Below, piece by piece: positions 14,663-22,012 of a DNA stretch of 26,889 bases. Source of the stretch: Candidatus Avimonoglobus intestinipullorum. Its GTDB lineage: Bacteria > Bacillota > Clostridia > UBA1381. Within the stretch, counting starts at the first letter, position 1; every line of letters starts with the position of its first letter. A program made the translations under genes and the position numbers. Where the stretch lies: contig DVND01000213.1 of assembly GCA_018714645.1 (NCBI GenBank), positions 1-26,889 of the forward strand, given 5' to 3'. Below the pieces are notes generated by a model that saw nothing but the letters and a program-made list of their open reading frames with translations, made no database searches and was not told the origin of the DNA.

Positions 14663-16591
14663 ATGGAAAAAGCGTTTCTGCCGGTCAGCCGGGCGGATAT
14701 GGACAAGCGCGGCTGGGAACAGCTGGATTTTCTTTACATCAGCGGCGACGCCTATGTGGACCATCCAAGCTTCGGCCATGCAATCATCACCCGTGTGCTG
14801 GAGCGGTACGGCTATAAAGTGGGCATCATCGCCCAGCCCAACTGGCGGAGTGTGAAAGCGTTCCAAAAGCTGGGCAGGCCGCGGCTGGCGGTGCTGGTGT
14901 CCGCGGGGAATATCGACAGCATGGTGAACCACTATACGGTCAGCAAAAAGCGGCGCAAAGAGGATTATTATTCGCCCGGCAATCAAGCCGGCCTGCGCCC
15001 GGACCGGGCGACGATTGTGTACTGCAATAAAATCCGAGAGGCCTTTGGGGACATCCCTATTCTGATCGGCGGCATCGAGGCGAGCCTTAGGCGTTTTGCC
15101 CATTATGATTACTGGGACGACACCGTCCGGCGGTCGATCCTTTTGGACAGCGGCGCGGATTTGCTGATGTACGGCATGGGGGAAAAGCAGATTGTACAGA
15201 TTGCGGAATGCCTGGACAGCGGTATGGATGTGCGGGATATCACGTATATTCCGGGTACCTGCTACCTGTCCAAAACCGCGGATGTATATGACGCGCTGGA
15301 ACTCCCCTCCTATGAAGATTGCGTGGAACGCAAAAGGGCCTATGCAGAATCGTGCCGCATCCAGTATTATGAGCAAAATCCCTATAAAGGAAAAACGCTG
15401 GTGCAGCAGCATGGTACACAGTATCTGGTGCAGAACCCGCCCATGCCGCCGCTGGATACGGCGGAGCTGGACGAGGTGTATGCGCTGCCGTACATGAAAA
15501 ATTACCACCCCATGTATGAGAAGGACGGCGGGATCGCCGCCATCCAGGAGGTCAAATTCAGCCTGACAAGCTGCAGGGGGTGCTTTGGCGGCTGCAATTT
15601 CTGCGCGTTGGCGTTCCATCAGGGGCGCATCGTGACCGCCCGCAGCCAGGAATCCATCCTGGCGGAGGCGGAGGAATTAGTAAAAGACCCTGATTTTAAA
15701 GGATATATCCATGATGTGGGCGGCCCTACGGCGAATTTCCGCGGGCCGGCCTGCAAGAAACAGCTGACTCAGGGCGCGTGCAAGGACAGGCAGTGTTTGT
15801 TCCCGTCGCCGTGTAAGAATCTCAAGGCCGACCACAAGGACTATCTGGAGCTTTTGCAGAAGCTGCGGAACATTCCGGGCGTGAAAAAAGTGTTTATCCG
15901 TTCGGGGATCCGTTTTGACTATCTGATGCGCGACCCGGACGATACATTTTTTTACGAACTGTGCAGGCATCACGTCAGCGGGCAGCTGAAGGTGGCGCCG
16001 GAGCATATTTCCGACCATGTCTTAAAATACATGGGTAAGCCCAAAGCGGCGGTATTTAATCGTTTTGCGGAAAAATACGGGGCCATTAACCGTAAAATCG
16101 GGAAAAAGCAATATCTGGTGCCATACCTGATGTCCAGCCATCCGGGAAGCACGCTGAACGACGCGGTGGAATTGGCGCTTTATTTAAAGGAGCACCATAT
16201 CAATCCCCAACAGGTGCAGGATTTTTACCCCACACCGGGGACAATTTCCACCTGCATGTTCTACACGGGGCTGGACCCGTTCACCATGAAGCCGGTCTAT
16301 GTCCCCAAAACTGTCAAGGAAAAGGCATTGCAGCGGGCGCTGCTGCAATATAGAAAGCCTGAAAACTACCATGTGGTTGCGGAGGCGTTAAAGCTGGCCG
16401 GGCGGCCGGATTTAATCGGCTATGCGCCGCAGTGTTTGATAAGACCATTATACAATAGGAGGAATGAACATGGCAAAACTGTTAAACGGGAAGGAAGTTT
16501 CCCAAAGGATCAAAGACGAACTCAAAAGCGAGGTCGCAGTTCTCAAAGAACACGGCATCCATCCCGGCCTGGCGGTGGTCATCGTCGGTGA
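14663..16591 (+). CDS. YgiQ-family radical SAM protein
   Basis: Large radical SAM enzyme of up to 642 residues belonging to the YgiQ (UPF0313) family, whose reaction is not known. The N-terminal region (FLYISGDAYVDHPSFG, GIIAQPNW, VSAGNIDSMVNHYT, GGIEASLRRFAHYDYW) is the YgiQ-specific leader. The cluster motif is Cys307-FGG-Cys311-NF-Cys314, with an extra Cys304 just before. Further Cys (CKKQLTQGACKDRQCLFPSPCKNLKADH, about 373-400) are also family features and could hold additional metal. The usual family ending GYAPQCLIRP lies near residues 586-595. After it the frame stays open for about 47 Arg/Lys-rich residues, about 40 of which overlap folD in another frame. The start follows ftsK by 3 bases with AGAGGA upstream. 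Confidence 0.9.
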   Translation: MEKAFLPVSRADMDKRGWEQLDFLYISGDAYVDHPSFGHAIITRVLERYGYKVGIIAQPNWRSVKAFQKLGRPRLAVLVSAGNIDSMVNHYTVSKKRRKEDYYSPGNQAGLRPDRATIVYCNKIREAFGDIPILIGGIEASLRRFAHYDYWDDTVRRSILLDSGADLLMYGMGEKQIVQIAECLDSGMDVRDITYIPGTCYLSKTADVYDALELPSYEDCVERKRAYAESCRIQYYEQNPYKGKTLVQQHGTQYLVQNPPMPPLDTAELDEVYALPYMKNYHPMYEKDGGIAAIQEVKFSLTSCRGCFGGCNFCALAFHQGRIVTARSQESILAEAEELVKDPDFKGYIHDVGGPTANFRGPACKKQLTQGACKDRQCLFPSPCKNLKADHKDYLELLQKLRNIPGVKKVFIRSGIRFDYLMRDPDDTFFYELCRHHVSGQLKVAPEHISDHVLKYMGKPKAAVFNRFAEKYGAINRKIGKKQYLVPYLMSSHPGSTLNDAVELALYLKEHHINPQQVQDFYPTPGTISTCMFYTGLDPFTMKPVYVPKTVKEKALQRALLQYRKPENYHVVAEALKLAGRPDLIGYAPQCLIRPLYNRRNEHGKTVKREGSFPKDQRRTQKRGRSSQRTRHPSRPGGGHRR

Positions 16592-17336
16592 CGATCCGGC
16601 CAGCCGCGTCTATGTGAACAACAAGAAAAAAGCCTGCGGCGAGCTGGGGATTTATTCGGAGGAATATGCCCTGCCTGCGGAAACCACAGAAGCGGAACTG
16701 CTGGAATTAGTGGAGCGGCTGAATCATAAAAATGATATCAACGGCATCCTCGTCCAGCTGCCGCTGCCGAAGCATATCAATGAAGAGACAATTATCAACG
16801 CCATCAGCCCCAAAAAGGACGTGGATGCATTCCATCCGGTCAATGTGGGTAAAATTATGATTGGCAATTACGATTTCGTGCCTTGTACGCCAGCGGGCGT
16901 GATGGAATTGATCCATGAATCGGGCATCAGTGTGGAGGGCAAGGAATGCGTGGTCGTGGGGCGGAGCAATATCGTGGGCAAGCCTCAGGCGATGATGCTG
17001 CTGCATGAAAACGGCACGGTCACCATCTGCCATTCCCGGACGAAGAATCTTGCGGAAATTACCAAAAAGGCGGATATCCTTGTGGCCGCGGTGGGCAAGG
17101 CCAATTTCATCACGGCGGATATGGTCAAGGAGGGGGCGGTTATCATCGATGTGGGCATGAACCGCCTGCCTGATAAAAAGCTGGTGGGCGACGTGGATTT
17201 TACTGCGTGCGAGAAGCTGGCGGGCGCGATTACGCCTGTGCCGGGCGGTGTCGGCCCCATGACGATTGCGATGCTGATGAAGAATACGGTGAAGGCCGCA
17301 ATCCTTCAAAACGATGAAAAAGGAGCGTATGTATGA
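16470..17336 (+). CDS. folD: Methylene-THF dehydrogenase/cyclohydrolase FolD
   Basis: Bifunctional cytosolic enzyme of 288 residues interconverting 5,10-methylene-, methenyl- and 10-formyl-tetrahydrofolate with NADP, feeding purine and formyl-Met synthesis. Catalytic residues correspond to Tyr48, Lys54 (NNKKKACGELG), Gln96 (ILVQLPLP) and Asp119 (KKDVDAFHP). The nucleotide-binding fold has VVGRSNIVGKPQAMMLL, and PGGVGPMTIAMLMKNTV is the family's C-terminal signature. ATG 16470 is chosen over 16464 because AGGAGG (16457-16462) is 7 bases upstream of the former and only 1 from the latter. The first 122 bases overlap the ygiQ reading frame. The stop overlaps the next start as ATGA. Confidence 0.97.
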   Translation: MAKLLNGKEVSQRIKDELKSEVAVLKEHGIHPGLAVVIVGDDPASRVYVNNKKKACGELGIYSEEYALPAETTEAELLELVERLNHKNDINGILVQLPLPKHINEETIINAISPKKDVDAFHPVNVGKIMIGNYDFVPCTPAGVMELIHESGISVEGKECVVVGRSNIVGKPQAMMLLHENGTVTICHSRTKNLAEITKKADILVAAVGKANFITADMVKEGAVIIDVGMNRLPDKKLVGDVDFTACEKLAGAITPVPGGVGPMTIAMLMKNTVKAAILQNDEKGAYV

Positions 17337-18619
17337 ATACAAAGGAATTGAAGCAACAGTTAAAAAATGGCGTTTATGCGGAAAAGCTGGCGCATATTTA
17401 TGCTTGTGCGCCGCAGGAGACGGAGCGGTATGCAAAACGGTATCTGGAAGTCATTGACGGCTTGGAGCAAACGTTTGGGGAAACGGAGGACGTACGGCTG
17501 TTTTCCGCGCCCGGGCGCACGGAAATCGGCGGGAACCATACCGACCACCAGCATGGGTGCGTGCTGGCGGCGGGGCTGAATCTGGACGTCATCGGCGCGG
17601 TGCGGCTGAATGGGGAAAATGTGGTGCGCATCCAGTCTGAGGGGTATCCCATGGATGAAATCCGGCTGGACGATCTGGAGATGAACGAAGCGGAATTTGA
17701 CAAGGCGTCCGCATTGATCCGCGGGATCATCCGCAAATTTGCGGATATGGGCTATACGGTACAGGGGTTTGATGCATATACCAAATCCAGCGTGCTGAAG
17801 GGCTCGGGCATGAGTTCCTCCGCGGCGTTTGAGGTGCTGGTGGGGACGATCATTTCCGGCATGTTCTGTGATAACGCCGTAGATGCGGTGGAAATCGCGA
17901 AAATCGGGCAGTATGCGGAAAACGTATATTTCGGCAAGCCCAGCGGTTTGATGGATCAGATGGCGTCCTCGGTGGGGTCCGTCGTGGCAATCGATTTCCA
18001 GGATAATGACAAGCCGGTGGTGGAAAAGGTGGAATATGATTTCACCCAGAGCGGCTATGCCCTCTGCATCATTGACTCCGGTGCCGACCATGCGGATCTG
18101 ACCAGCGAATACGCCATGATTACCGTGGAAATGCGCAAGGTTTCGGAATTTTTCGGAAAGCAGTATCTGCGGGAGGTGAATCCGGAGGAATTTCTGGAGC
18201 GCCTGCCGGAGGTGCGCCGGGCGGTTGGCAATGACCGCGCGGTATTGCGCGCGCTGCATTTCTTCAATGATAACCAGCGGGCGCAGGACGAGGTGGCGGC
18301 GTTGAAAAACGGCGATTTTGAAGCCTTTTTGGATTTAGTGAACAAATCGGGGCGTTCCTCATATATGTATCTGCAGAATGTATTTGCGGCAAGCATGCCG
18401 GAGCAGCAGGCGGTGTCGCTGGCGTTGGCGCTGTGCGATGAACTTCTGGGTGACAGCGGCGCGTTCCGCGTCCATGGCGGCGGCTTTGCGGGGACGGTGC
18501 AGGCGTTTGTGCCAAACGATATGCTGGAGGAGTTTAAAACAAAAATTGAGGCTGTTTTGGGTGAAAATATGTGCCATGTGCTTGCCATCCGGCCTGTTGG
18601 CGGGGTGGAATTAAAATGA
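17333..18619 (+). CDS. Galactokinase-family GHMP kinase
   Basis: GHMP-superfamily sugar kinase of 428 residues, closest in layout to galactokinase. The N-terminal sugar-binding signature reads PGRTEIGGNHTDHQHG (59-74): Arg62, His69 and Asp71 are kept, but the Glu of canonical galactokinase (GEHTDY) is Asn68 and the Tyr is His72. The ATP loop is LKGSGMSSSAAFEVLVG (about 158-174), the catalytic-base Asp208 lies in PSGLMDQMASSVG, and the C-terminal GHMP motif is RVHGGGFAGTVQAF. It overlaps folD by ATGA, with AAAAGGAGC 7 bases upstream, and overlaps the GNAT gene by ATGA. No galT, galE or transporter is nearby, so a classical Leloir role is not supported by context. Phosphorylation of another hexose or derivative is possible. 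Confidence 0.85.
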   Translation: MNTKELKQQLKNGVYAEKLAHIYACAPQETERYAKRYLEVIDGLEQTFGETEDVRLFSAPGRTEIGGNHTDHQHGCVLAAGLNLDVIGAVRLNGENVVRIQSEGYPMDEIRLDDLEMNEAEFDKASALIRGIIRKFADMGYTVQGFDAYTKSSVLKGSGMSSSAAFEVLVGTIISGMFCDNAVDAVEIAKIGQYAENVYFGKPSGLMDQMASSVGSVVAIDFQDNDKPVVEKVEYDFTQSGYALCIIDSGADHADLTSEYAMITVEMRKVSEFFGKQYLREVNPEEFLERLPEVRRAVGNDRAVLRALHFFNDNQRAQDEVAALKNGDFEAFLDLVNKSGRSSYMYLQNVFAASMPEQQAVSLALALCDELLGDSGAFRVHGGGFAGTVQAFVPNDMLEEFKTKIEAVLGENMCHVLAIRPVGGVELK

Positions 18620-19110
18620 GTTTTTCGGTAAAAAAGGTGGAACAGGAAGATATCAAACAACTGGCGGCCATTGCGAGCGAAGTGTGGCACGAGTATTTCC
18701 CCTGCATCCTGTCCGAAGGGCAGATTGATTATATGGTGGAAAAATTCCAGTCGGAGCATGCGCTGCGGGACCAGGTGGAGAACCAGGGATATGAATATTA
18801 TTTCTTGGCTGACAGCGGCACGGTTATTGGATATACTGGAATTAAGCCGGAGCCGGGAAAGCTGTTTCTGAGCAAGCTCTACATTCTAAAGCAATACCGT
18901 AAGCAGGGTTTTGCCAGTGAAGCTTTTGCATTTTTAAGGCAGTATTGTGCGGAACGCGGTTTAAAAAGCATCTGGCTGACTGTCAACCGCCATAATGCCG
19001 ATACGATTGCGGTGTATAAGAAGAAGGGCTTTTCAGTTATGCGGGAGCAGGAAGCGGATATCGGCGGCGGGTATGTCATGGACGATTATGTCATGGAGCT
19101 GACATTGTAA
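18616..19110 (+). CDS. GNAT-family N-acetyltransferase
   Basis: Single-domain GNAT acetyltransferase of 164 residues that transfers acetyl from acetyl-CoA to an unknown amine. The acetyl-CoA loop is LYILKQYRKQGFASEAFAFL (motif A, with Q-x-x-x-G-x-A), and TVNRHNADTIAVYKKKGF is the motif B stretch in which Asn and Tyr are usually near the active site. The start at 18616 is chosen because it overlaps the kinase stop as ATGA and removes an upstream 15-residue tail that only reads the kinase gene in another frame. Its coupling to the kinase suggests expression together but not necessarily one pathway. Confidence 0.9.
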   Translation: MSFSVKKVEQEDIKQLAAIASEVWHEYFPCILSEGQIDYMVEKFQSEHALRDQVENQGYEYYFLADSGTVIGYTGIKPEPGKLFLSKLYILKQYRKQGFASEAFAFLRQYCAERGLKSIWLTVNRHNADTIAVYKKKGFSVMREQEADIGGGYVMDDYVMELTL

Positions 19111-19127
19111 CCGAAGGGGGAAGGAAT

Positions 19128-19505
19128 ATGAAAACCTGTCCTTATTGCGGCGAATCAATAGAGGATAACAGCGCCCAATGTTTTAAATGCGGGACGCATT
19201 TAAAAACAAGCGCTTACCAAAAAATTTGTCCAAAATGCAAACAGATCTATCGGGCTGATCAGGACTATTGCAAAAATTGTCCGGATACACTCTTGTCGGT
19301 ATATATGCCGGACGCAGCCTCAGAAAAAGGAAGCGCTGCATGGATGTATGTGGTTGGGTTTTTATTCCCGCTTATCGGTATTATATTAGGGATCGTCTAT
19401 ATCGCGCGGAAGGAAGACGCGCTGGGGAAGTCCCTGCTGCTGTTTTCCATTTTTGCGCCCATGGCTGCAGGCGTTGTCCTGGGGATCCTTACAGGCCTGT
19501 TTTAA
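19128..19505 (+). CDS. Zinc-ribbon membrane protein, copy 1
   Basis: Small protein of 125 residues with two treble-clef/zinc-ribbon units at the N-terminus: CPYCG and CFKCG (about 4-22), then CPKC and CKNC (about 34-56). A linker leads to two hydrophobic segments at about 69-91 and 101-124, so the ribbons should face the cytosol and the tail sits in the membrane. It begins MKTCPYCGESIEDNSAQCFKCG, nearly the same as the next gene. GGGGGAAGG lies upstream of ATG, 17 bases after the GNAT stop. Function unknown; such ribbons may bind nucleic acid or protein partners, or only metal. I cannot name a target. Confidence 0.85.
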   Translation: MKTCPYCGESIEDNSAQCFKCGTHLKTSAYQKICPKCKQIYRADQDYCKNCPDTLLSVYMPDAASEKGSAAWMYVVGFLFPLIGIILGIVYIARKEDALGKSLLLFSIFAPMAAGVVLGILTGLF

Positions 19506-19566
19506 TATTGTTGCCCAGGGGACCGGAGGGCCCTGTTCAATAAATTTATGAAAGAGGGGGAAAACA

Positions 19567-20022
19567 ATGAAAACATGTCCAAAATGCGGAGAACTGAATG
19601 GGGATAACAGTGCGGCGTGCTTCAAGTGCGGCGCGAAACTGGAAACGAGCGGCGGGGCGGCATATCAAAAGAAATGCCCCAAGTGCGGGCGCATCTATGA
19701 TGCAAAAGAGGAGCTTTGTGCGCATTGCCCGGATACGCCGCTGGCGGTTTATGCGCCGGTGGAATCCGTATACACTTATGTTGACAGAAGCGGCAGCTTT
19801 TGGATCAACTGCCTGCGTATAATTGCCGGAATTTCTTTTGTGGTGCTTGTCATTGTAGGGATTGTGAACGGCGTTATGACTGGCGGGCTTGAAGGATTTT
19901 TCTCTTTTTTGGGTTCGTTTGTGATCGCGTTGGTTTCTTTGGCCGCGGTAATGGTCTTTTTGGATATGGCAACGGATGTCAGGACGATCAAAAACGCGCT
20001 ATCGGAAGACGGGGAAGAATAA
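19567..20022 (+). CDS. Zinc-ribbon membrane protein, copy 2
   Basis: Paralogue of the preceding gene, 151 residues. The first 65 residues align almost throughout (MKTCPKCGE...DNSAACFKCG, AYQKKCPKCGRIY, CAHCPDTPLAVY), keeping all eight ribbon Cys, with a small Gly-Gly-Ala insertion between the two ribbons. After that the sequences part: this copy has a longer linker and two different hydrophobic segments at about 80-102 and 111-135, then an acidic end. The pattern suggests tandem duplication with divergence or replacement of the membrane part. It lies 61 bases after copy 1 with a GAGGGGG ribosome site and ends 2 bases before the terminator region. Confidence 0.85.
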   Translation: MKTCPKCGELNGDNSAACFKCGAKLETSGGAAYQKKCPKCGRIYDAKEELCAHCPDTPLAVYAPVESVYTYVDRSGSFWINCLRIIAGISFVVLVIVGIVNGVMTGGLEGFFSFLGSFVIALVSLAAVMVFLDMATDVRTIKNALSEDGEE

Positions 20023-20024
20023 TC

Positions 20025-20054
20025 AAAAAACGCTGCATATGGCAGCGTTTTTTT
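20025..20054. terminator. Bidirectional terminator after zinc-ribbon pair
   Basis: CGCTGC (20031-20036) pairs with GCAGCG (20042-20047) across an ATATG loop. The A-run before and T-run after extend the stem and serve both the zinc-ribbon run on plus and the CmpB-like gene on minus. Confidence 0.88.
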
Positions 20055-20058
20055 GATG

Positions 20059-20487
20059 TTAGAAAATTTTATACTGCGGTTTTTCCTCGCCGAAAAATTT
20101 CCAGCGAATAAAATCGTCCAGGAGGATCCCTATGGCGGATAACAGGAACCACAAATTGAAATACAGCAGGCAGACCTGCCCCATAAATTGATAGCATTGG
20201 TCGGAATAGTCCCAGATGCCCAGCCCCAGCCAGACATTGAAAATCAGGCCGGCAACCAGCTCCACCCCTGTGACGGCGGCGGCGGAAAGCAGCATCTGGC
20301 TGGTCAGGGCCATGTCCCAGGGGAACAGCTCGTTGATCCCCCCGATCAATACGAAGCACAGCCCGCCAACAATGGTCATCTCGAAAAACGAATATCCCCG
20401 CCAAAGGAACTCCACCAGGTTGAACAGCACGCCGCCGATGAGGAACAGCACGATATATTTTATCAAATATTTGCAGAATCGCAGCAT
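20059..20487 (-). CDS. CmpB-like polytopic membrane protein
   Basis: Integral membrane protein of 142 residues with about four hydrophobic segments (about 8-30, 36-55, 60-85, 100-125). The segment GIWDYSDQCYQFMGQVCLLYFNLWFLLS matches the 'WDYS-P-N-x-x-G-Q-I-C-L-x-Y' pattern of the family described as putative type IV ABC transporter/CmpB (PF06541), common in Clostridia; true transport function is unproven. The ATG at 20487 is preferred to the upstream one at 20511, since GGAGGGG lies 5 bases before it and the upstream start has none. It is not visibly part of the larger operon: the tfoX terminator lies between. No promoter could be placed with confidence. Confidence 0.75.
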   Translation of the reverse strand: MLRFCKYLIKYIVLFLIGGVLFNLVEFLWRGYSFFEMTIVGGLCFVLIGGINELFPWDMALTSQMLLSAAAVTGVELVAGLIFNVWLGLGIWDYSDQCYQFMGQVCLLYFNLWFLLSAIGILLDDFIRWKFFGEEKPQYKIF

Positions 20488-20541
20488 CAAATCCCCTCCA
20501 GTCCGTTTCATATATATGCAGCGGGACGTGCTGTATAGAAC

Positions 20542-20568
20542 AAAAGAAGGGGCGTCCCCCTTCTTTTT
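20542..20568 (-). terminator. Terminator after TfoX-N gene
   Basis: AAAAGAAGGGG (20542-20552) and CCCCTTCTTTT (20557-20567) form an 11-base-pair perfect stem with a 4-base loop, ending the minus-strand operon. The stop codon of the last gene lies at its edge. Confidence 0.75.
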
Positions 20569-20893
20569 AAGTGGATTTTCGCTTTTTGGGTTTTGGCGGT
20601 GGCAGGAACATACAGGTTTCCAGCACCAGCCGTTCTAAAAACGCCCGGTCCTCCAGTTCCTCCAAAATGATTTTCGGCGTCCCGCCCTGGTATGGCAGGC
20701 CCATCTGTGCGTCCGGCAGCAGCGCATGCCCTGCCGGCGTGGGATACAAAAACACCGTGTTGTCGCAAACCAGCGCGAATACCTTTCCGTAGGCATAGAG
20801 CGCGTATTCCCCGAACATTTTGCGGTATGTGACGGGTTCGGCGCCGCTCATCTGCCCGCAGACGTACTGCACAAATTCTTGTGTGGATGCCAT
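20567..20893 (-). CDS. TfoX N-terminal domain protein
   Basis: Small cytosolic protein of 108 residues consisting only of a TfoX/Sxy N-terminal domain (EFVQYVCGQMSGAEPVTYRKMFGEYALYAYGKVFALVCDNTVFLY), then a Pro/Lys-rich tail (PPPKPKKRKST). In gamma-proteobacteria TfoX controls competence, but stand-alone domains like this one are widespread in Firmicutes and lack the C-terminal half, so a competence role should not be assumed. GAGGAGG lies upstream of ATG and overlaps the end of the peroxiredoxin gene, 12 bases away. It is the last gene of the minus-strand operon. Confidence 0.85.
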   Translation of the reverse strand: MASTQEFVQYVCGQMSGAEPVTYRKMFGEYALYAYGKVFALVCDNTVFLYPTPAGHALLPDAQMGLPYQGGTPKIILEELEDRAFLERLVLETCMFLPPPKPKKRKST

Positions 20894-20905
20894 AGTCCCG
20901 CCTCC

Positions 20906-21373
20906 TCAGTCCTGCGTATCCCGCAGATACTGCAGAATTTCTTCCGCATTGGTGTCCGGCTTTGCCTTGGGCCAAACCTGCTCGATGGTGCCGTCCTTGC
21001 TGACTAGATAGGTGGTGCGGACAACGCCCATAGAGGGTTTCCCGTACAGCTTTTTCTCCTGCCAGACGTCATAGGCTTGAATGGCCTCTAATTCCGGATC
21101 GGACAGCAGGATGAACGGCAGATTGTATTTTTCCGCAAATCTGGCGTGGGAGGCTGTGCTGTCTTTGCTGATACCGATCACGGGCACGCCCAGCGCCGAA
21201 TATGCGTCATAGGCTGCCGCAAAGGCGCATGCCTGCCGGGAGCATCCCGGCGTATTGTCTTTGGGGTAAAAATAAACGACCACCCGTTTTCCCAAAAAAT
21301 CGCGCAGGCGCACCTCTGTGCCACTCTGATCCGGCAGCGCGAACTGCGGCGCCGCCGCTCCTGGTTCTAACAT
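20906..21373 (-). CDS. bcp: Thiol peroxidase Bcp/PrxQ
   Basis: Peroxiredoxin of 155 residues that reduces hydrogen peroxide and organic hydroperoxides in the cytosol with thioredoxin-type reductants. The peroxidatic Cys44 lies in PKDNTPGCSRQAC and the resolving Cys49 follows five residues later, the PrxQ/Bcp spacing. 'SMGVVRTTYLVSKDG' is the family's dimer/active-site Arg region. The ribosome site GGGGG lies 8 bases before the ATG, and the gene is 16 bases after the O-acetyltransferase stop. Together with YaaA in the same operon it points to peroxide defence. Confidence 0.95.
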   Translation of the reverse strand: MLEPGAAAPQFALPDQSGTEVRLRDFLGKRVVVYFYPKDNTPGCSRQACAFAAAYDAYSALGVPVIGISKDSTASHARFAEKYNLPFILLSDPELEAIQAYDVWQEKKLYGKPSMGVVRTTYLVSKDGTIEQVWPKAKPDTNAEEILQYLRDTQD

Positions 21374-21389
21374 TGTCTTATCCCCCTTT

Positions 21390-21998
21390 TTATAGGTTTT
21401 CCCAATCTATTTCCAAATTTTTATAATAATATTTCCGGTCCCGCTCATCGATTTCCCGCAGCACGCGGCAGGGGTTCCCAACGGCGACCACATTTGCCGG
21501 GATATCCTTTGTCACCACACTGCCCGCGCCGATGACGGTGTTGTCGCCGATGTGTACGCCCGGCAGGACGACTGCGCCTGCGCCGATCCATACATTGTTG
21601 CCGATGTGCACCGGCATATTGAACTGTGCCACGCGTTCCCGCAGCTCCGGCAGGATCGGATGCCCCGCTGTGGCGACCACCACGTTGGGGGCGAACATCA
21701 CGTTGTCGCCAATGTAGATATCTTCATCGTCCACCAGCGTCAGGTTGAAGTTTGCGTAAACGTTGTTTCCAATATGGGTGTTTTTCCCCCAATTGGCATG
21801 CAACGGCGGTTCGATGTAGAGGTTTTCCCCCGCCTCCGCCAGCAGCTCTTTTAATAATTTGGCGCGTTTTTCCGTTTCGGACGGCCGGGTCTGGTTGAAA
21901 TCATACAGCTTTTCCAGGCAGGCCATCTGTTCTGCCATCAATGCTTCATCGTTGCAGAAATAGACCTTTCCGGCCAGCATCCGTTCTTTTTGTGTCAT
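21390..21998 (-). CDS. Maltose/galactoside O-acetyltransferase family
   Basis: Hexapeptide-repeat acetyltransferase of 202 residues, closest to Maa/LacA, which move acetyl from acetyl-CoA to a sugar hydroxyl in a trimer of left-handed beta-helices. The N-terminal helices (MTQKERMLAGKVYFCNDEAL) are the Maa signature; repeats run from about residue 75 (IGNNVYANFNLTLVDDEDIYIGDNVMFAPNV) with catalytic His in TAGHP (about 111), and VVLPGVHIGDNTVIGAGSVVTKDIP closes the helix. The start at 21998 is supported by CGGAGGAA 6 bases upstream; the longer frame before it reads the neighbouring gene. True substrate is unknown. The gap to the CAT-like gene is 14 bases. Confidence 0.93.
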   Translation of the reverse strand: MTQKERMLAGKVYFCNDEALMAEQMACLEKLYDFNQTRPSETEKRAKLLKELLAEAGENLYIEPPLHANWGKNTHIGNNVYANFNLTLVDDEDIYIGDNVMFAPNVVVATAGHPILPELRERVAQFNMPVHIGNNVWIGAGAVVLPGVHIGDNTVIGAGSVVTKDIPANVVAVGNPCRVLREIDERDRKYYYKNLEIDWENL

Positions 21999-22012
21999 GT
22001 GATTCCTCCGTT

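Noticed and set aside
14633..15619. 328-residue minus-strand frame opposite ygiQ, and a 299-residue one at 17360-18259 opposite the kinase
   Set aside because: Both are His/Arg/Gln-rich, as expected for shadows of GC-rich genes, with no ribosome site.
20567..20893. Competence regulator TfoX
   Set aside because: Only the N-terminal domain is present and no competence gene is near, so the name tfoX with its proteobacterial function is not justified.
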